A DNA stretch of 64,000 bases from Emticicia sp040253585. GTDB lineage: Bacteria; Bacteroidota; Bacteroidia; Cytophagales; Spirosomataceae. Shown piece by piece: positions 15,728 to 24,868 of this stretch (its first letter is position 1; each line of letters begins with the position of its first letter). Below the pieces are notes generated by a model. The model did not search any database and was not told the origin of the DNA. It was given only the letters and a program-made list of their open reading frames with translations. The stretch lies in NCBI RefSeq assembly GCF_040253585.1, contig NZ_JBELAU010000002.1:124001-188000 (forward strand), in the 5' to 3' direction. Both the position numbers and the translations under genes were made by a program.

Positions 15728-16666
15728 TCATATCTCCACCACAAACTGCTTACCGCTTTGTTGCGGAATAAAAGCCTCAACGCCTGCTTTTATTTCATCG
15801 GCAAGTACTTCGAGTAGCTTTGTTTTTACAAAATGGCGGTACGTAACCAAACTTATTTCACGCACAGGTACGGGAGCTTTAAATTCTCGTATCTGCTTTT
15901 TTTGTTTTTCGCTGAAATTAATCACCGCCAATTCTGGCACTACCGTGATTCCATTATTCATTTCTACGATTTTTAGTAGTGATTCTATACTTCCAGCTTC
16001 GTATTCGAGATTTCCGAAATCGGTATTTTTCTTACGTAATTCACACAAATTCATCATTTGCGAGCGAAGACAATGCCCTTCTTCCAACAACCAAAGGCGA
16101 TTCACATCAATTTCTTCGGGCAAAATAAACTTTTTCTTGAGCGTAGTTTCTTTATCTGATACAAAAACCACGAGTTTTTCGTAGAAAAGAGGATATTCTT
16201 TCAAGCCCTCAACATTGATAGGCGTTGCCAAAATCCCGACATCAAGATGGTCTTTTTCGAGTTGTTCCACAATCTGGTCGGTGTTCAGTTCGCTAACTTT
16301 TACTTTTAGTTGTGGATTGTTTTTTAGCAGATTATACAAAAACAGCGGCAACAAATACGGTGCAAGTGTCGGAATAATTCCGATTCTGATTTGTCCTTTT
16401 ACTTCGGCTTTCGTATCATTGGCGAGTTGTTTTAAGTGGGAAGTTTCTTTCAGAATAACCTTTGCTTGTGTGATAATTCCTTTACCTGTTTCAGTCGGAA
16501 CAACGGGCTGTTTGCTTCTATCAAAAAGAATCACCTCCAATTCTTCTTCAAGTTTTTTTATCATCATACTCAGTGTTGCTTGCGTAACGCAACATTCGTC
16601 GGCCGCTCGCTGAAAATGACGGTGTTTATCAACCGCTACTATATATTCTAATTGTTGGATGTTCAT
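15728..16666 (-). CDS. oxyR: hydrogen peroxide-sensing LysR-type regulator OxyR
   Basis: A 312-residue LysR-family regulator. The N-terminal winged helix-turn-helix reads LEYIVAVDKHRHFQRAADEC then TQATLSMMIKKLEEEL. In the effector domain the two redox cysteines fall exactly at positions 199 and 208 of E. coli OxyR: EEGHC199LRSQMMNLC208EL. Oxidation by peroxide forms a disulfide and switches the protein to an activator of catalase and peroxiredoxin genes. The typical targets (ahpC, kat, dps) are not next to it in this window. A -7-like TATCTTTG on the minus strand at 16693-16700 is a candidate promoter. It is convergent with the gene at 14513, with a gap of only 9 bases. Confidence 0.93.
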   Translation of the reverse strand: MNIQQLEYIVAVDKHRHFQRAADECCVTQATLSMMIKKLEEELEVILFDRSKQPVVPTETGKGIITQAKVILKETSHLKQLANDTKAEVKGQIRIGIIPTLAPYLLPLFLYNLLKNNPQLKVKVSELNTDQIVEQLEKDHLDVGILATPINVEGLKEYPLFYEKLVVFVSDKETTLKKKFILPEEIDVNRLWLLEEGHCLRSQMMNLCELRKKNTDFGNLEYEAGSIESLLKIVEMNNGITVVPELAVINFSEKQKKQIREFKAPVPVREISLVTYRHFVKTKLLEVLADEIKAGVEAFIPQQSGKQFVVEI

Positions 16667-16692
16667 TTCAAGCTTATTAGATTTTATCTATA

Positions 16693-16700
16693 CAAAGATA
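16693..16700 (-). promoter_or_regulatory. candidate -7 element of oxyR
   Basis: On the minus strand this reads TATCTTTG, matching TAnnTTTG, 27 bases before the oxyR start. No convincing TTG lies 19-21 bases upstream, so the call is weak; autoregulation could compensate for a missing -33 element. Confidence 0.35.
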
Positions 16701-16854
16701 AGAAACATAAGTTTTACTTAATAGGTTAATCTTTGAGCTTTATAAATGACTTAAAAATCAACTTCAAGAAAAAAAACTTTATTTTTACTGTAACCTTTCC
16801 TTTTTCACTCAGTTTCCACATTCAAATAACCAAAACTAAAAACTTTTTCAGCGT

Positions 16855-17409
16855 TTGGAAGCTCTGACCGACAATCATTTAATGCTCAAAGTAAAAGCGG
16901 GCGATTTAGACAAGATGGGATTGCTCTTTGAGCGTTATCATCGAGCATTGTTTGCTTTTCTTTATCATTCAACGGGGCAAGCGGCACACAGCGAAGATTT
17001 GGTTCAGACGGTTTTTTATCGAATGTTAAAATATCGCCACACCTTTACCGAAGTCGGCGAATACCGCACTTGGATGTATCATTTGGCAAGAAATGTGTTG
17101 ATTGATGCCGCCAAGAAAAACCAACGGATGGTCTATCAGGCAGATGTAACGGCCATGAGCGAAAAAATAATTTCAGAGCCAGCAGCCGATATTCAGCTCG
17201 AAAAAAAACAAGAGTCCGAAAACCTCCATGCTGCTTTGGCAAAGTTGAGTCCTGAGTATCGAGAAGTATTAGTTTTGAGTCGTTTTCAAGAATTATCATA
17301 CCAAGAAATTGCCGATATTCTCGGCACATCCGAAGGAAACATCAAGGTTCGAGTACACCGAGCCATGAAAGAATTAAAGAGTATTTATTTAAGTGATAGA
17401 GCGATATGA
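16855..17409 (+). CDS. ECF-type RNA polymerase sigma-70 factor
   Basis: A sigma factor of up to 184 residues. Region 2: LFERYHRALFAFLYHSTGQ, AHSEDLVQTVFYRMLKYR, TWMYHLARNVLIDAAKKN. Region 4: LAKLSPEYREVLVLSRFQEL, YQEIADILGTSEGNIKVRVH with a conserved helix-turn-helix. The first in-frame start is TTG at 16855; the ATG at 16882 is the alternative and would lose nine residues. The stop overlaps the next start (ATGA at 17406-17409), so the two genes are translationally coupled. The operon continues into a HEAT-repeat membrane protein and two DUF4097 proteins. Confidence 0.93.
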   Translation: MEALTDNHLMLKVKAGDLDKMGLLFERYHRALFAFLYHSTGQAAHSEDLVQTVFYRMLKYRHTFTEVGEYRTWMYHLARNVLIDAAKKNQRMVYQADVTAMSEKIISEPAADIQLEKKQESENLHAALAKLSPEYREVLVLSRFQELSYQEIADILGTSEGNIKVRVHRAMKELKSIYLSDRAI

Positions 17410-18125
17410 ACGAAGAATTTGATGAAATAGAAAAGCAACTTTGGGAACAACTCGGCAAATTACCAACACCCGACCCAAGCCAAGCCATGAAACCTCGTTT
17501 TCATGCCATGCTTGATACTTACAAAGCCGAAGTCGAAGAGAAAAAAGCAAGTAGTTTGGGTCTGTTTTTTGCTAAAATAAAAGAAGTTTTCGTTTACAAA
17601 CCTTCTTACAACTGGGCCTATGCAATGGTACTGATTCTGATGAGCGGAGCAATTGGATATTTTGCAGGAAAGCCTACTAATCAGGCAGTTGCCGACCAAA
17701 ACGATGTAAAGCAGTTATCGTCTGAAGTGCAAGAAATGAAAGAAATGATGATGCTTTCAATGCTCGAAAACCCGACTGCCACCGAACGCCTTAAAGCCGT
17801 AAGTTATACACAAGAACTCAACAAAGTTGATGATAAAGTGATTGATGCTTTGCTCACAACCCTCAACTCCGACCCTAACGAGAACGTACGACTCGTTACG
17901 CTCGAAGCCTTAGTACAGCTTGGAAATTACCCAAAAGTGCGTGAAGGGTTGGTGCAGTCGCTCATGAAACAAGAATCGCCGTTGGTGCAAGTGGCCTTGG
18001 CCGACGCCATGGTGAAATTACAAGAAAAACGCTCCGTGAAAGAGTTTAAGCAATTACTTCAAAAAGAAAACCTCAACAAAGCCGTAAAAGGCAAAATTGA
18101 AAAAACGATTCAAGTACTTTCGTAG
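17406..18125 (+). CDS. single-span membrane protein with HEAT-like repeats, probable anti-sigma factor
   Basis: A 239-residue protein. The cytoplasmic N-terminus (residues 1-70) contains LWEQLGKLPTPDPSQAMKPR, a block common in Bacteroidota anti-sigma-like proteins. One membrane span follows (AYAMVLILMSGAIGYFAG, near 72-89), then a helical region (KQLSSEVQEMKEMMMLSML) and HEAT-type helical pairs (VIDALLTTLNSDPNENVRLV, LVQLGNYPKVREGLVQSL, LVQVALADAMVKLQEKR). The ATGA overlap with the sigma gene and the topology suggest that it holds the sigma factor at the membrane while the HEAT part acts in the periplasm. That role is inference. Confidence 0.75.
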   Translation: MNEEFDEIEKQLWEQLGKLPTPDPSQAMKPRFHAMLDTYKAEVEEKKASSLGLFFAKIKEVFVYKPSYNWAYAMVLILMSGAIGYFAGKPTNQAVADQNDVKQLSSEVQEMKEMMMLSMLENPTATERLKAVSYTQELNKVDDKVIDALLTTLNSDPNENVRLVTLEALVQLGNYPKVREGLVQSLMKQESPLVQVALADAMVKLQEKRSVKEFKQLLQKENLNKAVKGKIEKTIQVLS

Positions 18126-18147
18126 AACACAAAACAAACACAAAATT

Positions 18148-19008
18148 ATGAAAAAACTAATTATTCCGATTTTGTCGGGAGTGGTATTGTCATGCACAAA
18201 CGCTCCCGCACAAGACCTAAAATTTACCGAAACCATTAAAAAAGAGTTTGTGGTTTCACCCAGCAGCGTGTTGGCCGTTTATAACATTGATGGCTTTATA
18301 AAAGTCGAAGGTTATGATGGAAACAAGGTTTTAATTGAAGTCGAGAAAACTATTTCGGGCAAAAGCAACGAAATTGTAGAAGAAGGAAAACAAGAGTTTA
18401 AACTCGAATTTGAACAAAAAGCCGATAGTCTGATTGCTTACATTATCGAACCATTCGACTCTCGACCGAACCGAAATCGAGATAGATGGAATAAAAACGA
18501 ATACCGCAAAATTCAGTATCGGTATAACCTAAATTATACGATAAAAGTACCCAAAAGTATGAATTTGGTGGTTTCAACAATAAATAACGGAGATATTTCA
18601 GTAGTTGATGTATCAGGCTTTATGAAAGTAAATAACATTAATGGCAAAATAACGGTAAAAAATGCCCATAAGGCCAATGAAATACGCACCATCAATGGCG
18701 ATGTAAACATCAATTATACAACTGTGCCGCCAGATAATGCCCAGTATTATACACTCAACGGAAATTTAAACATTGTGTATCCAACAAATTTTTCGGCCGA
18801 TTGTGAGTTTAAAACTTTTCAAGGAGATTTTTACACCGATTTTGAGGACGTAGAAAAACTACCCGCTCGTGTCACGAAAACCATCAGCGAAACCGACAAA
18901 GGCACCACCCACAAGCTTAGTAAAGGAAGCATTATAAGAATTGGTTCGGGTGGAAAAAACTTAAAATTCGAGACTTTCAACGGAAATATTTATATCAAAA
19001 AATCGTAA
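18148..19008 (+). CDS. DUF4097-family beta-strand repeat lipoprotein
   Basis: About 286 residues from the ATG at 18148. The N-terminus has a lipobox VLSC (Cys16), although cleavage after APAQ is also possible. The mature part is a right-handed beta-solenoid-like DUF4097 domain with short repeats: LAVYNIDGFIKVEGYDGNKV, LVVSTINNGDISVVDVSGF, MKVNNINGKITVKNAHK, IRTINGDVNINY, TLNGNLNIVYP and FETFNGNIYIKKS. Its function is unknown; such proteins are often encoded with sigma or anti-sigma genes and are seen as adhesin-like or structural. It is 22 bases behind the HEAT gene and followed by a homologous gene, so they probably arose by duplication. Confidence 0.85.
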   Translation: MKKLIIPILSGVVLSCTNAPAQDLKFTETIKKEFVVSPSSVLAVYNIDGFIKVEGYDGNKVLIEVEKTISGKSNEIVEEGKQEFKLEFEQKADSLIAYIIEPFDSRPNRNRDRWNKNEYRKIQYRYNLNYTIKVPKSMNLVVSTINNGDISVVDVSGFMKVNNINGKITVKNAHKANEIRTINGDVNINYTTVPPDNAQYYTLNGNLNIVYPTNFSADCEFKTFQGDFYTDFEDVEKLPARVTKTISETDKGTTHKLSKGSIIRIGSGGKNLKFETFNGNIYIKKS

Positions 19009-19065
19009 AGCAATTTTCTGAATTGCTCTGTTTAAAACAAAAGTTACATTAAAAAATCTAAAAAA

Positions 19066-19890
19066 ATGAAATCGCAAAAGACAATATTCGTAGCATTGGT
19101 GCTTATTTTATTAGCATCGTTTTATGCCCAAAGTCAAGACCGTGAACAGCTCACCGTTCCAGTATCAGACCCCACAAAAGAGATAAAACTTAACGCCAAT
19201 CTCATTTCTGGCTCAATCAAAGTCATCGGCTACGATGGAAAAGATATTATCATTGATGCTATTGCACCAGTTTCGGAGAAAAAGCAAAACCGTGAACGTG
19301 CCGACGGCATGAAGAAAATCTCGACCAACGATGGTTTTGAGATAGTGGCCCGTGAACAAAACAACACGGTTAATGTAAGCACCGACCGAGTGAATATGAA
19401 AGTAAACCTCAGCATAAAAGTGCCGCACAAAGCTTCGCTTAAACTAAAAACCATCAACGATGGTGATATTTATGTAGAAAATGTGAATGGAAACCACGAA
19501 ATTTCAAACATCAATGGCGAAATCAAGATGAAAAATGTGGCTGGTTCGGTAGTGGCCAATACCATCAACGAAGACATCATCATCAACTTTACGAGTATCA
19601 CACCTAATACTCCGATGGCCTTCACGACTCTCAACGGTAATGTTGATGTAACGTTTCCTGCCACTGTAAAAGCCAACGTAAAACTAAAATCGGACATGGG
19701 CGAAGTACTGACCGACTTTGATATTGATGTAGATAAAACAGCCGCCAAAATCAAACAAACTGCCGATAAAGAAAAAGGGCTGTATAAAATCCAAAAAGAC
19801 GAATGGACTTACGGTAAAATCAACGGTGGTGGCCCAGAAATCATGATGAAAACCATGCACGGCGATGTGCTGATTCGTAAGATAAAGTAA
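19066..19890 (+). CDS. DUF4097-family secreted beta-strand repeat protein
   Basis: A 274-residue protein with a signal peptide (FVALVLILLASFYAQSQ) and the same solenoid as the preceding gene: SGSIKVIGYDGKDIIIDA, LKTINDGDIYVENVNGNHE, ISNINGEIKMKNVAGS, VVANTINEDIIINF, FTTLNGNVDVTFP and MKTMHGDVLIRKI at the end. Unlike its neighbour it has no Cys for lipidation, so one copy would be membrane-anchored and the other free in the periplasm or secreted. It is the last gene of the second ECF operon, 57 bases after its paralogue, and followed by a hairpin. Confidence 0.85.
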   Translation: MKSQKTIFVALVLILLASFYAQSQDREQLTVPVSDPTKEIKLNANLISGSIKVIGYDGKDIIIDAIAPVSEKKQNRERADGMKKISTNDGFEIVAREQNNTVNVSTDRVNMKVNLSIKVPHKASLKLKTINDGDIYVENVNGNHEISNINGEIKMKNVAGSVVANTINEDIIINFTSITPNTPMAFTTLNGNVDVTFPATVKANVKLKSDMGEVLTDFDIDVDKTAAKIKQTADKEKGLYKIQKDEWTYGKINGGGPEIMMKTMHGDVLIRKIK

Positions 19891-19897
19891 CAAAAAA

Positions 19898-19922
19898 CAC
19901 CCAGTCGAAATTCGGCTGGGTG
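19898..19922 (+). terminator. hairpin after the second ECF operon
   Basis: CACCCAGTCG and the CGGCTGGGTG arm form a 10-bp stem with one G-T pair and a five-base loop, just after the DUF4097 gene stop. No long T run follows, so termination may be weak or Rho-assisted. Confidence 0.5.
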
Positions 19923-20135
19923 CATACGTTTCAGTTTAGGGTAGGTATCAAAAATCTTTTTTGGGCTTAGGGCTGAACAATTTCGCTGTAATATTAAATT
20001 TTTTATTGAATAAATACAAATTTAAAGAAATGTAATTTATAAAACTACCTACATTTTCATTTAGATACTCTTTATTTTACGAGTAACAATTGGCCAGTAA
20101 AACCGTTATTATATTGAAAATATACTCGTTGTACA

Positions 20136-20609
20136 ATGCCAAAGTCTTTACTAAAATATAAAAACTACGATGTCCACGCCATTACAACCGTGCATGAACG
20201 AAACCACAATGCCAATATTGCAACGTGGGTTATCCAAACGGCGATGGGTGGAAAAACAGTCTGTGTGGCTCTTTATAAAATTGATTACACTATCGAACTT
20301 GTGAGAGCATCTAAGGTACTAAATATCAATCTATTACACACAGGACAAACAAACCTGATTACTAAACTTGGGCGACGTAGCGGAAAAGATAGTGATAAAT
20401 TTAAAAACTTAAAGCATGATTTTGATTCAAGAGGCTGCCCGTTTCTGACCGAAGCGATTGGGTATATTCAATGTAAAGTTTTACATTCAACTGATGCAGG
20501 CGACCACGAGCTTTTTGTTTGTGAAGTACTCAAACAAGTAGTTTTAAACCCCGAAAAAGAAGTAATGACAAATAATTTTCTTCGAGAAAATGGTTTAGTA
20601 CGTGGATAA
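20136..20609 (+). CDS. flavin reductase-like domain protein
   Basis: A 157-residue soluble protein with the split-barrel flavin reductase fold. The strand/turn pattern NANIATWVIQTAMGGKTVCV, ALYKIDYTIELVRASKVLNI and NLLHTGQTNLITKLGRR is typical, followed by CPFLTEAIGYIQCKVLHST and DHELFVCEVLKQVVL. Such proteins bind FMN and reduce flavins with NAD(P)H, or act as oxidoreductase partners. It is a single gene with no monooxygenase next to it. A bidirectional terminator ends it. Confidence 0.8.
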   Translation: MPKSLLKYKNYDVHAITTVHERNHNANIATWVIQTAMGGKTVCVALYKIDYTIELVRASKVLNINLLHTGQTNLITKLGRRSGKDSDKFKNLKHDFDSRGCPFLTEAIGYIQCKVLHSTDAGDHELFVCEVLKQVVLNPEKEVMTNNFLRENGLVRG

Positions 20610-20647
20610 AAAAAGTGCCATTCGAGGAACCTCAAATGGCACTTTTT
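20608..20647. terminator. bidirectional terminator between convergent genes
   Basis: AAAAAGTGCCATT pairs with AATGGCACTTTTT, extended by GAGG/CCTC with one C-A mismatch and a tight loop. A and T runs flank both sides, so it can serve the flavin reductase-like gene and the lipoprotein gene facing it. Confidence 0.85.
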
Positions 20648-20661
20648 GATAATAAAAACTC

Positions 20662-21531
20662 TTATTTACAGTCATACAAGTAAGTAGCACTTCCTTCGTA
20701 TCTATCAGTACCATCAACTTGAATATAAGTCTTCTTTGATGGAAGATTATCTTTGGTATATTCGTACTTATAAGTAGTAGTTGCAATTTCTGTACTAAAA
20801 GCTCCTAAGGTTTTATCTGACAACACATTGTTTGTATTCATAAAGTATGTTAGATTTTCACCAAAAAATGCTCCAAAAATTACTAACGGAATTTCTGTTT
20901 TCTTTAACCCAGCATTAGCAAAAGCATTTGATTTATCATCAAACGTTACGTTTTCCACCAATGTTGCTTTTTTACCGTCGGCACTTATTATTATTTTCTT
21001 TATGTTATCTTTTGCATCATATTCCAGCAAAAAATCTACATTTCCGTCCTCAGTAACCGCTTCAACCTTTGCGATCTGCCCATTCGAACTTGTAGTGATT
21101 TTATATTCAGTGATAAATATATTATATGGAGTATCTTTGGCCGTGTACTTTATCGTAGTGATGTTACCTTTTGAATCATAGCTATAACTATAGGTCTCGG
21201 TAGCAGCCCCATCTCTGATTATTTGTTTACTGACTCTCCCACTACCATCATACTCATAACTTGTAATAGCACCATCGTTATCCATTCTTTCAAGGATATT
21301 TTTGGTATTGTACGTGAGCTTAGTTGTATATTTTTCTCCGTCTTCCACTTCTACGACCTCCTTAAGATAGCACTTAGGCGTTGTAGTACCTGTATTTGAA
21401 CCAGCTGAAGGGTTAGTGGTTGTACTCCCCGTATTATTACTTGCTCCAGTGATAAGATTTTCTTCTTCACAAGAGTTAAGCGAAAATAACAGGGCAGTTG
21501 AGATAATCAACAGTAGTAAAGGTTTCTTCAT
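20662..21531 (-). CDS. lipoprotein with YD-repeat-like segments
   Basis: A 289-residue lipoprotein with lipobox SLNSC (Cys21), then a Ser/Thr/Gly-rich linker (to about residue 50). The rest has repeated stretches resembling YD (RHS-like) repeats: TKLTYNTKNILERMDNDGA, TSYEYDGSGRVSKQIIRDG, YSYDSKGNITTIKYTAKD, FLLEYDAKDNIKKIII and TYKYEYTKDNLPSKKTYI. The repeats are few and lack the RHS core and toxin domain, so this is not an Rhs polymorphic toxin. Proteins of this kind are common Bacteroidota surface lipoproteins of unknown role. It is adjacent to the large secreted sugar dehydrogenase-like gene, 48 bases downstream of it. Confidence 0.8.
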   Translation of the reverse strand: MKKPLLLLIISTALLFSLNSCEEENLITGASNNTGSTTTNPSAGSNTGTTTPKCYLKEVVEVEDGEKYTTKLTYNTKNILERMDNDGAITSYEYDGSGRVSKQIIRDGAATETYSYSYDSKGNITTIKYTAKDTPYNIFITEYKITTSSNGQIAKVEAVTEDGNVDFLLEYDAKDNIKKIIISADGKKATLVENVTFDDKSNAFANAGLKKTEIPLVIFGAFFGENLTYFMNTNNVLSDKTLGAFSTEIATTTYKYEYTKDNLPSKKTYIQVDGTDRYEGSATYLYDCK

Positions 21532-21579
21532 TTGTGTATTGGAGTTTTAGTTTTGTTATACAAAATTACAAAAAAACTA

Positions 21580-24500
21580 TCAATTATCACATCCTTGTAT
21601 TTTTGCAATAAAAACACTTCCCGCAACAATACTAAAACCTGGCAAAAACTCTACACTTTTTGCTGCTTGATAAATAACTTTTGATGAACCTGATACAACG
21701 TTTGTTGCTGTAATTGTATTTGCGGCCTTTAGTGTAAGATTGGCATCGTTATAATTTTCGCTTGTCGCCAAGTTTATTATTGATGCACACGGCGTATAAA
21801 CCAAAACTATTGATTTACTTACAGCTCGATTATTAGCTTGGTCTTTGGCTTGAACGGTTATGGTGTAAGTTCCCTCTCTCAAAACTGGCAATAAATAGCT
21901 TAGGTTAGTTGTACTATCAATTATTTGCCCATCGACAACTATTTCATATTTAAGATTTGGGTCGATGGTATCCGTCAAAGCTCCCCACGATAGTTGGTAA
22001 TTATTTGGAACAGGAGCTATAGCCACTAAATCGGCTGGTGTAGTTGGAAGAGTAATATAACTGTTAGTTTTTAACAATTGTAGTTTGGCATCAGCCCAAT
22101 CTCCATGGTCGCAGTAGTTATTATCTCCTGCTTTATCAGTAACTAATTTTAGTTGACTTGTATTGCTTATATCAATATCTACGTCAATAGTGGCCGATGA
22201 TGGATACATAATCGGACTGGTATATGCTAAACTATCATCTTTAAAAATCTTAAATATTACACTTCCACAATTTCCATCGGGAACTTCGTCATCAATACCA
22301 ATCTTGGCCGTAAATTTATTATATTCGTTGGGTGTTAGGTTATAAATAATTTCAGCATCTGCGTGAGTTCCCAAACCTTTAGTAAAGGAAATACCATTGA
22401 GCGTAAGATTACTGCCATCTCCAATTGCCCCTTCTCCATTACTTTTATCAATCTCAACTGGTCCAAAACCATTTGTTGCAGAAACAGATAAAAGGTCTGA
22501 AAGATATGCCTGTACATGATTACCAGAACCCACTTTGGCAATAAAATTAAGTTTTGAACTTAAAGTAGTATTTCCTGATAAATCAATTGCTTTTATATAA
22601 CACTGAAAAGGCTGATTAATAATACTTATTTGTGAAATATATTGATAAACAAGCGTTTGGGAGCTTAATACCCCTTTTGACACCCCATTTACGAATACTT
22701 CATACGAACCAACACCAACGTTATCAGACACACTATTCCATGACAAATAAAAACCATTGGCATTGAGATTATAAAGTTTTACCAGCGGTTCGTCAGGAGG
22801 AGTTGTATCTTGTTCACCACAACTTGGATAAATACCCTTTGTAAAAGTGGTAGAGAGGCCATAAGAATCTGTGACTCGCAATGTAATTCTGTAAAAATAC
22901 AAATGTCCGTCACACGGAACTACTTCAAGATTCACCTGCGAAGTCTGTCTTGTTACATCTAATGCAGGGTGTGAATGTTCGTCATGATGTAGTCGTACTG
23001 TCCAACGATAAGTGAGTTGACTACTGACTTCTTCACTATCAGTAGTTTCGGCTGATAAGTAAATAATATCAGCCCCATTGTTATTGAAAATGTTAATATT
23101 GTCAATACTTGTAGAGGTAATTACGGGTGGTGTATTATTAAGCGAAATAATGGTCGAAGTAGTATCACTTAAACCTCCTTCATCAGTAACTGTTAGCTTT
23201 ACCAAAAAGGCCTGCGGAGCTGATGAACCATTATCGAATGTGTGCGAAGGGTTTATACCGCTTCCAGTCTGCCCATCACCGAAATCCCAAGAATAAGTAA
23301 GAGAACTTGTATTTTCGTAATCGCTTGATGTTGACGCATCAAAAGTAATATTTAGGGGCGAAATTCCATTTTTAGTACTCGTTAAAAATCGTGCAGTAGG
23401 AGCTATATTTGTTCCGACAGCATAAGAAATTTTACGAACTTCAACGGGGTCACCTTCATTAAAACCCAATTTTATGTAGTAAATCGACTCGTCAACGGGG
23501 TTATAAGCCAACGAGACTGCTCCTAAAGCCGAGTTATGCAAATCTCGAAAAGAAGTCGGATTTTGAGAAGTATCAAATGAAAAACTCTTAATCCAACCAG
23601 GTGCGAAATCGGCAAATATATACGAATTCCTGTATTCTTCAGGAAAGGTTGTTCCGGTGTACCAAACTCCACCAATTGCACATGTTCCAGTGAAATTATT
23701 CCCAGGAAACTCCTCCGACCCTACTGTATGAGCTACTTCATGAATGATAACTCTGGCAGAGAGATCTTCTTGCCAACCATCGTGTATCCATTCAACAGTT
23801 GGTTTTTGATAGCTTGAAGGTATATAGGCTGGGTTAGTCCAAACAGTAGTTTTATCATTACCTTCGTAGATGGGCCAACCAAAATTTCGACCACTTGTTG
23901 TGATAATGTTTAGTTCTTCTCTATGGCTCCAACCTACATCGCCTACATAAACTGCACCAGGAAAGCCTGAATTGGGTCTAACAGAAAGTCTAAATGGATT
24001 TCGGAAACCCAATGCCCATACCCGTGAGCGAGCCGAACGAGGATCATTTGAATCAAAATATGGATTATCGGCAAAGCCATCGCCGTTAAGAGCATTGATT
24101 CTTATTACTTTTCCATTAAGCGAATTTATCATCTGACAACGATAAACCCTATCTTCCACACTTTCGGCTTCTGAAATAATTCCATCTGCCAATGCTTCAC
24201 CATTATAATCTATTCCGAGCCCACCATCGCCAGTTCCGATCAATAACGAACCATCATTGCCAAAAGCCATACCTCCACCTGCATGATTAGTTCCTGTAAT
24301 AGGCACACCTGTCGATTTTGTTTCTCCTAAAAGCACCAGTCTTGAACCATAATCAACCGTAGTTGGCGTTTGGGGAGTAGGTGTAGTATATCTTGTTACA
24401 CGGGCAATAGTTGCCCCTTCAAGAGTTATTCCAGGGCTATAACTTTCAGTGCCATAGTTCAATAAATAATGTCTATCAACTATGTAGTATAGATAAACAT

Positions 24501-24795
24501 GTCCATTATTGAGAAAATTAGGGTCTAATACAAAACCTAAAATGCCATAATCACCGTAATTTGCTACTTCCTCTGATATATCAAGAAATAAGGTTTTTAC
24601 ATTATTTTCAACGACATATACTTTTCCATCTTTTTCCCAGACATACATTTTCCCATTTGTATCAAATGTAAGCCCTGTCGGGTTTTGCCAATTATCCGAA
24701 TGGACTTGGTCAACAAAACCATTTGGTAATTGAGCTTTAGTGATAAAAGTTATAAATGTGAATAAAGTAGTAATCAAACGTTTGGTTGTACTCAT
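21580..24795 (-). CDS. large secreted PQQ-type sugar dehydrogenase with PKD, Fn3, NPCBM and C-terminal GC domains
   Basis: A 1071-residue secreted protein. After the signal peptide (LITTLFTFITFITKAQ) comes a six-bladed GSDH-like domain (roughly 25-470): NPTGLTFDTNGKMYVWEKDG, NHAGGGMAFGNDGSLLIGTG and VWALGFRNPFRLSV, as in soluble aldose dehydrogenases. A PKD domain follows (about 475-555: YSWDFGDGQTGSG), then an Ig-like part, an Fn3 domain, an NPCBM carbohydrate-binding domain (about 765-905: LNGISFTKGLGTHAD), another Fn3-like part and a C-terminal domain ending EFLPGFSIVAGSVFIAKI, then QGCDN. It would bind and perhaps oxidise surface sugars. The same C-terminal domain occurs in the proteins at 45658 and 44117. 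Whether the dehydrogenase site is active is not tested. Confidence 0.85.
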   Translation of the reverse strand: MSTTKRLITTLFTFITFITKAQLPNGFVDQVHSDNWQNPTGLTFDTNGKMYVWEKDGKVYVVENNVKTLFLDISEEVANYGDYGILGFVLDPNFLNNGHVYLYYIVDRHYLLNYGTESYSPGITLEGATIARVTRYTTPTPQTPTTVDYGSRLVLLGETKSTGVPITGTNHAGGGMAFGNDGSLLIGTGDGGLGIDYNGEALADGIISEAESVEDRVYRCQMINSLNGKVIRINALNGDGFADNPYFDSNDPRSARSRVWALGFRNPFRLSVRPNSGFPGAVYVGDVGWSHREELNIITTSGRNFGWPIYEGNDKTTVWTNPAYIPSSYQKPTVEWIHDGWQEDLSARVIIHEVAHTVGSEEFPGNNFTGTCAIGGVWYTGTTFPEEYRNSYIFADFAPGWIKSFSFDTSQNPTSFRDLHNSALGAVSLAYNPVDESIYYIKLGFNEGDPVEVRKISYAVGTNIAPTARFLTSTKNGISPLNITFDASTSSDYENTSSLTYSWDFGDGQTGSGINPSHTFDNGSSAPQAFLVKLTVTDEGGLSDTTSTIISLNNTPPVITSTSIDNINIFNNNGADIIYLSAETTDSEEVSSQLTYRWTVRLHHDEHSHPALDVTRQTSQVNLEVVPCDGHLYFYRITLRVTDSYGLSTTFTKGIYPSCGEQDTTPPDEPLVKLYNLNANGFYLSWNSVSDNVGVGSYEVFVNGVSKGVLSSQTLVYQYISQISIINQPFQCYIKAIDLSGNTTLSSKLNFIAKVGSGNHVQAYLSDLLSVSATNGFGPVEIDKSNGEGAIGDGSNLTLNGISFTKGLGTHADAEIIYNLTPNEYNKFTAKIGIDDEVPDGNCGSVIFKIFKDDSLAYTSPIMYPSSATIDVDIDISNTSQLKLVTDKAGDNNYCDHGDWADAKLQLLKTNSYITLPTTPADLVAIAPVPNNYQLSWGALTDTIDPNLKYEIVVDGQIIDSTTNLSYLLPVLREGTYTITVQAKDQANNRAVSKSIVLVYTPCASIINLATSENYNDANLTLKAANTITATNVVSGSSKVIYQAAKSVEFLPGFSIVAGSVFIAKIQGCDN

Positions 24796-24868
24796 AAATA
24801 CTAAATTCTTGTAAGCTTCGATTAGATAGCTATATGACGAAGGTTTAAAAAGATAAGTTGCTTTTAGC

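Noticed and set aside
21000..21531. Rhs-type polymorphic toxin from the YD-like repeats
   Set aside because: Only a few weak repeats, no core shell motif, no C-terminal toxin and no immunity gene.
23675..23770. HEVAH motif within the sugar dehydrogenase-like protein as a zinc protease
   Set aside because: It lies inside the propeller in a position where relatives have other residues, and no third ligand or protease fold follows.
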